Source: Alcaligenaceae bacterium (GTDB lineage: Bacteria; Pseudomonadota; Gammaproteobacteria; Burkholderiales; Burkholderiaceae_B). From it: a stretch of DNA of 36,368 nucleotides. The stretch is from contig JAAYRZ010000001.1 in assembly GCA_012518515.1 (NCBI GenBank), positions 1-36,368 of the forward strand, given 5' to 3'. Positions 16,342 to 23,005 of this stretch are shown here, piece by piece. The position numbers and the translations under genes are program-made. How positions within the stretch are numbered: position 1 is the stretch's first letter; each line of letters opens with the position of its first letter. The notes beneath the pieces are model-generated. The model did no database searches. It was not told the DNA's origin and worked only from the letters and a program-made list of their open reading frames with translations.

Positions 16342-16935
16342 ATGGCAAATAAGACAGAAGCGCTTGAGTTACTTTTAAAGCGCAACACCATGAAGTTAGT
16401 TCAGGCACCGGGTCCTTCTGATGAGGAGCTGGAGAAGATTCTTAGTGCAGCGATGACGGCGCCAGATCATGGGGCAATCCGTCCTTGGCGTTTCAAAATT
16501 ATTCGAGGCAAGGAGGCTGTTGCAGAGTTTGCTGAGTTATCCTTCAAGCTGCGACAGGCATCAGATAATCCTTTTACTGAAGAGAAACTAGCTTCTTCAA
16601 GAGCATGGTTGTTTGAAGTACCCTTAATCATCGCTGTAGCCACTCAGGTTAATCACCAAGTTACCGAGAAGATTGATGAGGTAGAGCAGTATTTGGCGAC
16701 TGGTGCTGCGATGACACAAATCCTTAATGCATGTCATTTTTTAGGCTATGGTGCTTTTTGGAGCACAGGAATTGCTACTTATATTGAGGAGTTTCAGGCG
16801 GCTTTAGGTTTTGACTCCTTAGATTATCGCTTTTTAGGTTTTCTTACTATCGGTACCCCTAGAATGGCCATACCTCAAAAAGTTCGTCCAGATTTTAGAG
16901 AATTTACTGAGAATTGGTCAAAACCAGTGATTTAA
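16342..16935 (+). CDS. Nitroreductase family protein (YdjA-like)
   Basis: FMN-dependent oxidoreductase of 197 residues. The N-terminal LLLKRNTMKLVQAPGPSDEELEKIL and APDHGAIRPWRF match the compact YdjA/TdsD-type nitroreductases, where the Arg after the start region and the PDHG..RPWRF segment bind FMN phosphate. ATGAAMTQILNACHFLGYGAFWSTG forms the dimer and cofactor interface, and the late FLGFLTIGTP is typical. The physiological substrate is unknown for the family. GGAG precedes the ATG by 9 bases. It lies 22 bases after pdxJ and is probably co-transcribed with it, although no shared pathway is evident apart from both being cofactor enzymes. Confidence 0.88.
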   Translation: MANKTEALELLLKRNTMKLVQAPGPSDEELEKILSAAMTAPDHGAIRPWRFKIIRGKEAVAEFAELSFKLRQASDNPFTEEKLASSRAWLFEVPLIIAVATQVNHQVTEKIDEVEQYLATGAAMTQILNACHFLGYGAFWSTGIATYIEEFQAALGFDSLDYRFLGFLTIGTPRMAIPQKVRPDFREFTENWSKPVI

Positions 16936-17047
16936 TCCTTGTCTTTAATGGTTATTACTGAGTGTAATAGTCCCCTTTAGTCAGGTATGCTACAAGAGAT
17001 TTAAATTCTTTGATAGTTTAAGTATATTTGTAGGAGGACTACTTATC

Positions 17048-18172
17048 ATGAAGAAAACTTTCCGTTTGTCTGCTTTATTTACAGCAGCAGCTTTATCATT
17101 TGGTGTAGCTACTTCAGCTCAAGCCGATGTAGTGAAAATCGGCTTTATTGGTCCAATTACTGGTCCATTGACTCAGTATGGTGACATGGTTCTAGAGGGC
17201 ATGAGTACAGCTATCGAGACGGTTAATGATGCTGGTGGTATTAATGGTAATACCTTTGAAATTGTTCGTGTGGATGATGCATGTGAACCTAAGCAGGGCC
17301 CAATTGCTGCTAATAATATCATCAACCAAGATGTGAGTTTTGTGGTTGGCCCTGTTTGTACCGGTGCTACTGTTGCAGCAGCTAGTATTCTGGATGAGCA
17401 TGGTGTGGTGACTATTACACCTTCAGGTACAGGTCCAGTGATTACTGATGGTAAGGATTTTCACTTTATTTTCCGATCTATTGGTCGTGATGACCAGCAA
17501 GGTCCTGCAGCTGCCGAGTACATTATTAATGTAGCTAAACCTGAGCGCTTAGCGGTATTACATGATAAGCAGTCTTATGGTCAAGGGATTGCCGCATCAG
17601 TAAGAGATGTTGCAGAAAAGGCAGGGGTTAATGTTGTTATGTTTGAAGGGGTTAATGCCGGTGAGTCTGATTACTCAGCGATTTTAACCAGTTTGCGTTC
17701 AAGCGACGTTGACTTTGTTTACTTTGGTGGTTATCACCCTGAGATGGGGCTGTTGCTTCGTCAGGCTAGAGAGTTAGGCTTTACTGCACCGTTTATGGGC
17801 CCAGAGGGTGTTGGTAACCCAGATGTTAATGCTATCGCTGGTGAGGCTGTAGAGGGTATGTTAGTTACCTTACCTTCTGATTACTCTGCACTTCCTGAAA
17901 ACGCCGAAATTGTTCAGGCTTTCAAAGATAAAGGCCGTAATCCTTCAGGCGCGTTCCAGTTAACTGCTTATGCAGCTACACAGGCGATCCTTAAGGGTAT
18001 TGAAGTAACTGAATCAACCGATGCAGAAAAAGTAGCTGATTGGTTACATGATAATAGCGTTTCTACCGTATTGGGTGATATCAGCTGGACTGAGCAGGGT
18101 GACTTGACCGAGTTCGTCTTTGATGTATTCCAGTGGCACACTGACGGCTCTAAGACTTTAGCTAATGAGTAA
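17048..18172 (+). CDS. Branched-chain amino acid-type ABC substrate-binding protein (LivJ/LivK family)
   Basis: Periplasmic binding protein of 374 residues (Peripla_BP_6 family). The signal peptide ends ATSAQADV, cleaved after about residue 26. The mature protein begins VVKIGFIGPITGPLTQYGDM, the canonical start, and continues with AINDAGGINGN-like (VNDAGGINGN), DDACEPKQGP, VVGPVCTGATVAAA, ITPSGTGP, LHDKQSYGQGIA, DFVYFGGYHPEMGLLLRQA and a C-terminal LGDISWTEQGDL. The Cys pair in the DDAC..P and GPVC segments is typical of LivJ/LivK. AGGAGG at ideal spacing suggests strong expression. No livH, livM, livG or livF gene is nearby, and a terminator follows at once, so it is a single-gene unit that must use a permease encoded elsewhere. 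Confidence 0.93.
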   Translation: MKKTFRLSALFTAAALSFGVATSAQADVVKIGFIGPITGPLTQYGDMVLEGMSTAIETVNDAGGINGNTFEIVRVDDACEPKQGPIAANNIINQDVSFVVGPVCTGATVAAASILDEHGVVTITPSGTGPVITDGKDFHFIFRSIGRDDQQGPAAAEYIINVAKPERLAVLHDKQSYGQGIAASVRDVAEKAGVNVVMFEGVNAGESDYSAILTSLRSSDVDFVYFGGYHPEMGLLLRQARELGFTAPFMGPEGVGNPDVNAIAGEAVEGMLVTLPSDYSALPENAEIVQAFKDKGRNPSGAFQLTAYAATQAILKGIEVTESTDAEKVADWLHDNSVSTVLGDISWTEQGDLTEFVFDVFQWHTDGSKTLANE

Positions 18173-18208
18173 TTAGCATAGCAAGAAGTCTTATAACGTT
18201 TTAAAATT

Positions 18209-18245
18209 AAGCGTCTTAGTTGTTTTTAATGACTAAGACGCTTTT
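18209..18245 (+). terminator. Intrinsic terminator after the LivJ-like gene
   Basis: AAGCGTCTTAGT (18209-18220) pairs with ACTAAGACGCTT (18232-18243). The stem is 12 bases with a short loop, and TTTTGCTTTT overlaps and follows it. It isolates the binding-protein gene from the MCE operon. Confidence 0.85.
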
Positions 18246-18364
18246 GCTTTTGTGAGATACAATAGTTAAAAATTGTTATTATCATGATTCTTTATGTTCA
18301 AAAGCTAATTTAATTATTGATTTTGATCTAATATATTTGATTAAACCTTTTAGGTAATTAAGGA

Positions 18365-19498
18365 TTGAATACAGCTTCCTCTTTCTTTCAGCGCAGAGCC
18401 CAAGACAATTTATCAATAACTGGTAATTGGGTTTTAGCCAACTTTGAAGAACTTAAAAAAATTAATAAAAGCTTAAACCAGGAGCTTGCCATCTCTAAGT
18501 CCATCGATTTTGTCGGACTTGTACAGATGGACACTAATGGCGCGCATCTATTAATCAAGATGATTGGAGAGGAGCGTCTAAAAGTGGTGCTTGAGCAAGA
18601 CAATACCTTGCCTACGGCTTTTCGTAGCTTACTGTTGGCTGTGCTGCAAAGTTTTGAAGAGGCCAAAGAGCAACAACAATCAGAAAAAAAATATAACCCC
18701 ATTTCTCTTTGGCTTGCTCAATTGGGTCGACAGACTATTGAGGCTAAGCATGAGGTTATACGTTGGTTGGCTTTTCTAGGAACTGTGATTGAAAGCATGT
18801 TTCTCACCATGCTGCAGCCTAATAAATGGCGTGTTACCTCAGTGGTTGCACATATTGATTCCAGTGGTTTTAAAGCTGTACCTATTGTTTTCTTATTGAA
18901 TTTTTTAGTTGGTGCAGTGATTGCTTTTTTAGGGGCAACTGTTTTAGAGCAATTTGGAGCGACCATTTTTACGGTGCATTTGGTAGGCTTTGCCTTTATG
19001 CGTGAATTTGGTGTGATATTAGCGGCTATTTTGATAGCTGGTCGGACCGCCAGTGCTTTTACCGCACATATAGGTTCTATGCGCCTTAATGAAGAAATTG
19101 ATGCTCTCAAGGTTAGTGGTGTTGATCCTTTACAAATTTTAGTATTACCAAGAGTGACTGCCTTACTGGTTAGTTTGCCATTACTGACCTTTATTGCAAT
19201 AATCGCCGGTATTTTGGGAGGCATGGGTGTCTCGGTGTTTATGTTGAATATTTCACCGACTTTATTCATGGAAGTCTTGATTGACAAGGTTGGACTGCGT
19301 CATTTTCTTGTCGGTATGTCCAAGGCTCCTATTTTAGCCTTTGTTATTGCCACTACGGGTTGTTTAGAGGGCTTCAGAGTAGAGGGTAGCGCCGAGTCTC
19401 TTGGTCAACGGACGACGAGTAGTGTCGTTAAGTGTATTTTCTTAGTCATCTTGATTGATGCAATGTTGGCTATGTTCTTTATGAAAATGGGTTGGTAA
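18365..19498 (+). CDS. MlaE-type ABC permease with N-terminal STAS domain
   Basis: Inner-membrane permease of an MCE-type lipid transporter, 377 residues. Residues about 10-110 form a STAS-like domain, with GLVQMDTNGAHLLIKM as the conserved helix start; in canonical Mla systems this role is a separate protein, MlaB. The MlaE domain follows, with VIESMFLTML, AVPIVFLLNFLVGAVIAF, FMREFGVILAAILIAGRTASAFTAHIGSMRLNEEIDAL (the MlaE hallmark) and VGMSKAPILAFVIATTGC. About five membrane segments are visible. The start is TTG at 18365 with TAGG about 10 bases upstream; the next in-frame ATG would remove half of the STAS domain. The stop overlaps the ATPase start (TAATG). Confidence 0.9.
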   Translation: MNTASSFFQRRAQDNLSITGNWVLANFEELKKINKSLNQELAISKSIDFVGLVQMDTNGAHLLIKMIGEERLKVVLEQDNTLPTAFRSLLLAVLQSFEEAKEQQQSEKKYNPISLWLAQLGRQTIEAKHEVIRWLAFLGTVIESMFLTMLQPNKWRVTSVVAHIDSSGFKAVPIVFLLNFLVGAVIAFLGATVLEQFGATIFTVHLVGFAFMREFGVILAAILIAGRTASAFTAHIGSMRLNEEIDALKVSGVDPLQILVLPRVTALLVSLPLLTFIAIIAGILGGMGVSVFMLNISPTLFMEVLIDKVGLRHFLVGMSKAPILAFVIATTGCLEGFRVEGSAESLGQRTTSSVVKCIFLVILIDAMLAMFFMKMGW

Positions 19499-20313
19499 TG
19501 ATGAGTGTAGATGCAGCCTTAATTCAAGCAAATAAAGAACGTGAAGTAGTTATCAAGGTTCGTGGTTTGCGAAATCAATTTGGTTCCCATGTTGTCCATG
19601 AACAGCTAGACTTAGATGTATATAAAGGCGATATTCTTGGTGTAGTGGGCGGTTCTGGTACTGGTAAGTCTGTCTTGTTGCGCTCGATAGTTGGCCTGCT
19701 TACGCCAGCTGCAGGGGAGGTGACGGTTTTTGGAAAAACTTTATCATTACTCTCTGATAAAGAACGTGAACAAGTGGATCGTCAGATGGGGGTCTTGTTC
19801 CAACAAGGGGCCCTTTATTCTTCACTTACAGTTAAAGAAAATATTGCTTTTCCTTTAATTGAGCAGTTGGGGATGCCCAGAGCCGAGGCTGAGGATTTAG
19901 CCTTAATGAAGATTTTTTTAGTTGGACTTGCTGCGGTTGCGGCGGATCGATATCCTTCAGAACTTTCTGGGGGGATGATTAAGCGAGCTGCACTTGCTCG
20001 TTCTTTGGCCTTGGATCCGGCTATTTTGTTTTTAGACGAGCCAACCGCTGGTTTGGATCCTATAGGTGCAGCCAAGTTTGATGAGTTAATCATGACCCTT
20101 AGAGATGCGTTGGGATTGACTATCTTTTTGGTTACTCATGATATGGACACGTTATATACTGCATGCGATAAGATTGCAGTACTGTCCGACAAGAAGGTGT
20201 TGATATCTGCACCAATTGAAGAAGTTAAGAAAGTGGATAATGCCTGGATTCAGGAGTATTTTAACGGCCCTCGGGGTCGTGCCGCTTATACTTCACATAC
20301 TCTCACTACATAG
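19498..20313 (+). CDS. MlaF-type ABC ATPase of MCE lipid transporter
   Basis: Cytoplasmic ATPase of about 271 residues that energises the STAS-MlaE permease. It begins with VIKVRGLRNQFGSHVVHEQLDLDV. Walker A is GGSGTGKSV, the Q-loop VLFQQGALYSSLTV, the signature LSGGMIKRAALARSLA (the GGM form is typical of MlaF), Walker B ILFLDEPTAGLDPIGA and the H-loop LVTHDMDTL. The start ATG at 19498 overlaps the permease stop; ATG 19501 and TTG 19492 are alternatives. The MCE gene follows after 17 bases, so the arrangement is permease, ATPase, MCE protein, lipoprotein. Confidence 0.92.
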   Translation: MMSVDAALIQANKEREVVIKVRGLRNQFGSHVVHEQLDLDVYKGDILGVVGGSGTGKSVLLRSIVGLLTPAAGEVTVFGKTLSLLSDKEREQVDRQMGVLFQQGALYSSLTVKENIAFPLIEQLGMPRAEAEDLALMKIFLVGLAAVAADRYPSELSGGMIKRAALARSLALDPAILFLDEPTAGLDPIGAAKFDELIMTLRDALGLTIFLVTHDMDTLYTACDKIAVLSDKKVLISAPIEEVKKVDNAWIQEYFNGPRGRAAYTSHTLTT

Positions 20314-20330
20314 TATTTTAAAGGTAATGT

Positions 20331-21269
20331 ATGGAGCCAAAAGCTAGACATGTTTTAATAGGTTTGTTTACCGTTGCAATCAGTATAGGGATTGTCGTAG
20401 CGGTATTTGTCCTAGGTAAGTTCACTACGACTCATAATTGGCAGTATTTTATTGTCCAGTTCAATGAAAGCGTGAGTGGATTATCTAATGGTAGTGCAGT
20501 TGAATATAGCGGCTTAAAAATCGGTGAGGTTGAGCGTCTTGAGTTACAGTCCAACCCTAATATTGTTAATGCCTATGTGAGAATTAACGAAAGTGTTGAA
20601 ATACAAGCTGATGTGAAGGCGATGCTTTCGATTGTTGGTGTGACTGGTCAATCGATCATTGCATTATCAGGTGGTACTAAGCAAACTGAGCGATTAACAG
20701 GGACTCCCGATGCTAGGGCAATTATTTATGCAACACCATCTCCTTTGTCGTTGTTGTTTTCAAGTGGTGAGGGTCTTGCTTCTAGTTTTAGTGAAAACTT
20801 GGTGAGAGTTAAGCAACTGCTTAGTGATGAGAATATCGAGAGCTTTAGTAAAATCTTAGCTAATATTGAGACTATCACCGCTTCTGTAGCAGAAGAAACT
20901 GATAGTATTCAATCAACTATTCGTGAGGCTGAGCAGCTATTTAGTAGTGCTAATGCGGCGGTAGAGCTTTTTGCAGAGTTTAATTCTAGTGTTAATAAAC
21001 TAGTTAATGAGCAGGGCAGTAAAGCACTTGATTCGATGGTGGTTGCCCTAGAGTCGGTCAAGTCGGCGGCGGAAAATATCAAAAGTCTGGTCGATAATTC
21101 TCAAGGTCGAATTGCCACAGGTCTAGATGGCTTGGAGCAGATTGGTCCTGCGCTTAATGAGTTTAAGCGTGGTATGAGTACATTTAACAGTTTACTCAGA
21201 GACTTTTCAGAGAGTCCGGGACGATTTATTTTAGAAGGTGAGCAATTAGAGGAGTACAAACCATGGTAA
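20331..21269 (+). CDS. MCE domain protein (MlaD-like, long form)
   Basis: Inner-membrane anchored periplasmic protein, 312 residues. One N-terminal membrane helix (residues 8-28) precedes a single MCE domain at about 40-120: YFIVQFNESVSGLSNGSAVEYSGLKIGEVERL and SIVGVTGQSIIALSGG. The C-terminal half is long and predicted helical, with regularly spaced hydrophobic residues, unlike the short E. coli MlaD (183 residues). This is the length class found with PqiC-like partners; the helices could form a needle or barrel toward the outer membrane, as inferred for helical MCE proteins. AAGG is 7 bases before ATG. Its end overlaps the lipoprotein start by 7 bases. Confidence 0.9.
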   Translation: MEPKARHVLIGLFTVAISIGIVVAVFVLGKFTTTHNWQYFIVQFNESVSGLSNGSAVEYSGLKIGEVERLELQSNPNIVNAYVRINESVEIQADVKAMLSIVGVTGQSIIALSGGTKQTERLTGTPDARAIIYATPSPLSLLFSSGEGLASSFSENLVRVKQLLSDENIESFSKILANIETITASVAEETDSIQSTIREAEQLFSSANAAVELFAEFNSSVNKLVNEQGSKALDSMVVALESVKSAAENIKSLVDNSQGRIATGLDGLEQIGPALNEFKRGMSTFNSLLRDFSESPGRFILEGEQLEEYKPW

Positions 21270-21877
21270 AAACGACAACTATTCGATTGCTTGCTACGGG
21301 TGCTTTAGCTGCTTTATTGTCGGCTTGTTCTATCTTACCTAAGGGGCCTGAGCTGACTGTGTATCAATTGCCTCAACGTCAGATACAAGCTCAGAGTGTG
21401 ATTGTGCCTGATGAAATCTTGAGGGTTGCGATTCCTTATAGCAGAAGCTATTTAAATACTCATCGTATAGTGACAGTGACACCAGAGCATAGTTTGGCCG
21501 TTATGGATGGTATTCGCTGGGAGGACTCGGCGCCCGTCGTGTTTAGAGACAGTTTGATTCGCGCTTTACGAGGTGCAGAAGTTTATCGTGCTGTTATAAA
21601 TGATGATACTGCAAGTGGTGATCATTCTTTGCGTAGCGACTTACAGGATTTTCAACTGGATTTATCAGAACAGCCAGGTCAGGTTGTAATTAGTCTGGAT
21701 GTTAGTTTGAGTAATTTGCGTAACAAAGACGCACTGATTAAGACCCGTAGCTTTAGTGCTCGTGCACCACTTCAAGCTGAGTCTAATGATGCTGTAATTA
21801 CTGCTTTTGCTGACGCTAATCAGCAGATTCAGCAACAAATTATTCAGTGGTTAGCTGCAGAGGTGAAGACAAGATAA
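21263..21877 (+). CDS. ABC-type transport auxiliary lipoprotein (PqiC-like, ABC_trans_aux)
   Basis: Predicted outer-membrane lipoprotein, 204 residues. Lipobox LLSAC gives Cys near residue 22, followed by SILPKGPELTVYQLP. This start and the later RVAIPYSRSYLNTHRIVTVTPEHSLAVMDGIRWEDSAPVVFRDSL pattern fit the ABC_trans_aux family (PF03886, formerly DUF330) that includes E. coli PqiC. PqiC-type proteins sit at the outer membrane and dock the periplasmic MCE structure. Overlap with the MCE gene indicates coupling and stoichiometric expression. It completes the four-gene transporter, and a terminator follows. Confidence 0.88.
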   Translation: MVKTTTIRLLATGALAALLSACSILPKGPELTVYQLPQRQIQAQSVIVPDEILRVAIPYSRSYLNTHRIVTVTPEHSLAVMDGIRWEDSAPVVFRDSLIRALRGAEVYRAVINDDTASGDHSLRSDLQDFQLDLSEQPGQVVISLDVSLSNLRNKDALIKTRSFSARAPLQAESNDAVITAFADANQQIQQQIIQWLAAEVKTR

Positions 21878-21890
21878 AGTCGATAATAAC

Positions 21891-21923
21891 GCGGTAATCG
21901 TAAAGACAAATTACCGCTTTATT
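21891..21923. terminator. Terminator at the end of the MCE operon, possibly bidirectional
   Basis: GCGGTAAT (21891-21898) and ATTACCGC (21910-21917) form a perfect 8-base stem followed by TTTATT. On the other strand the stem is followed by GTTATTAT, so it may also end the convergent small lipoprotein gene. Confidence 0.7.
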
Positions 21924-21952
21924 AAAGTCACAACAATCAGTAATATGCTAGT

Positions 21953-22210
21953 TTATTGACACTTAAAGGTAATAAAGTAGGCGTCATCCACTGAGCCTGA
22001 GCCAGTTGGTGCGTGTTGTTGAATATTAACCGCCTTTAGTGGTGAACAAACTCTGTCGGCATTGGTCTGACAAACTTCCCAATTTGGTGCAGTGGTAGGA
22101 TTATCAGAACACTTGAGACCATAGGAGTTGTGATCGCTTAAATCGATTTTGCTGGCACATGCAGATAAAATTACAGGAATTGCGAGTAAAAGTAATTTCT
22201 TTAATTTCAT
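21953..22210 (-). CDS. Small cysteine-containing lipoprotein of unknown function
   Basis: An 85-residue protein with a textbook lipoprotein signal: MKLKKLLLLAIPVILSAC, lipobox LSAC, then ASKIDLS. The mature part has four further Cys residues (in LKCSDN, EVCQT, RVCSPL and the C-terminal FKCQ), which could form two disulfides in the periplasm. The Ser after the lipobox Ala predicts outer-membrane rather than inner-membrane retention. GGAG lies about 10 bases before ATG. It is convergent with the MCE operon and divergent from the secreted protein at 22441. I do not recognise the family. Confidence 0.8.
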   Translation of the reverse strand: MKLKKLLLLAIPVILSACASKIDLSDHNSYGLKCSDNPTTAPNWEVCQTNADRVCSPLKAVNIQQHAPTGSGSVDDAYFITFKCQ

Positions 22211-22241
22211 AAGAGTAAACTCCGAGTATTTTCTTTCTTAT

Positions 22242-22271
22242 CAGAACAATTGGATTTTATCAGTTGTTCTG
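22242..22271. repeat. Inverted repeat between divergent envelope genes
   Basis: CAGAACAATTG (22242-22252) pairs with CAGTTGTTCTG (22261-22271) over 11 bases with one T-G wobble around an 8-base loop. It lies about 30 bases upstream of the small lipoprotein start, where a promoter or leader would be. No T-run follows on either strand, so an operator or mRNA hairpin is more likely than a terminator. Confidence 0.5.
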
Positions 22272-22380
22272 CTGAAATCATAGGGAAAAGCGGTGCACAA
22301 TAAGAATAACCCTTTTAAAGGAGTTCTACTAGGCAGCCAAAGTAGAGTAACATTTAGTTTCCTATAATGCTACTAATGAC

Positions 22381-22399
22381 TGTTAAGATCAAGTTAACA
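22381..22399. promoter_or_regulatory. Short dyad upstream of secreted protein gene
   Basis: TGTTAA and TTAACA are perfect 6-base inverted repeats separated by 7 bases. They lie about 40 bases before the start at 22441 and just after a TATAAT (22363-22368). Such a site next to a -10 element could be an operator, but AT-rich dyads arise easily by chance. Confidence 0.3.
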
Positions 22400-22440
22400 T
22401 CTGAAGTAATTTATCCCTATCCAAATTAAGGAGTTATTAA

Positions 22441-22818
22441 ATGAAAAAAGCACTTTTTTTAGTATTATCAAGTTTGATGATTAGTGGTGTTGCTGTAGCT
22501 CAAGACGAGGGTCCTGATCATCGCTCAGCCTGGGCTAAATCACAAGATATGTACGTAGAACCTACTTTACGTATTACTGAAACTGCAATTCCTGTTACTC
22601 CTGAGCAAGCTGCGCAGCAGAATCTCTCAGTCCGTGAGGTGCCGGTTGGTACTGTCACAGGTGAAAGCAGAACAACTGTTGTTGGCCCTGATGGTCAAGT
22701 AGTACAGCAAGCAGCAGAGACTACTACTTCTCTACCTGCACCTACGGCAGAGGAAGCAGTTGAGGCAGTAGCTCCACAAGGTGCTCCAGTTGAGGATTTA
22801 TCTCGAACTGTACAGTAA
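22441..22818 (+). CDS. Hypothetical secreted protein with Ala/Glu/Pro-rich tail
   Basis: A 125-residue protein with a clear signal peptide (MKKALFLVLSSLMISGVAVA, cleavage before QDEG). The mature part is about 105 residues, polar, acidic and without Cys. It contains VGPDGQVVQQAAETTTSLPAPTAEEAVEAVAPQGAP, split by eye into a GPDG turn and a low-complexity Ala/Glu/Pro tail, and is probably largely disordered. AAGGAG is well placed before the ATG. No domain recognised. It is flanked by a strong terminator downstream and stands alone. It may be a periplasmic or surface protein; nothing in the sequence gives a function. Confidence 0.75.
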   Translation: MKKALFLVLSSLMISGVAVAQDEGPDHRSAWAKSQDMYVEPTLRITETAIPVTPEQAAQQNLSVREVPVGTVTGESRTTVVGPDGQVVQQAAETTTSLPAPTAEEAVEAVAPQGAPVEDLSRTVQ

Positions 22819-22873
22819 GTAGTATGTAAAGTATCATTCAGATTGCCCCTCTTAGGGGAACTGAGTTTATCCT

Positions 22874-22910
22874 AAAAGCCTGTCAATAATAAGTTGACAG
22901 GCTTTTGCTA
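22874..22910 (+). terminator. Intrinsic terminator after the secreted protein gene
   Basis: AAAAGCCTGTCAA (22874-22886) and TTGACAGGCTTTT (22894-22906) form a perfect 13-base stem with a 7-base loop, ending in TTTT. The stem is symmetrical (A-run before, T-run after), so it could work in both directions. A smaller hairpin CCCCT/AGGGG lies just upstream (22846-22858). Confidence 0.88.
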
Positions 22911-23005
22911 TTTAGGATGGACAAATTTATCTAGTGTTAACTAGGCGCTCAATGAATCCTGTTAGTCTGTAATTTCTTACTAATCTATTTCGTAGGTAGA
23001 GTGAG

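Noticed and set aside
18262..18290. Possible Fur box before the MCE operon (ATTGTTATTATCATGATT)
   Set aside because: By hand it matches only about 13 of 19 Fur consensus positions, which is expected by chance in AT-rich DNA.
18718..19287. 189-codon ORF on the minus strand inside the MlaE-type gene
   Set aside because: It lies wholly antisense to a clearly recognised gene, has no ribosome site or recognisable domain, and is Lys/Thr/Ile-rich as antisense frames of membrane proteins often are.
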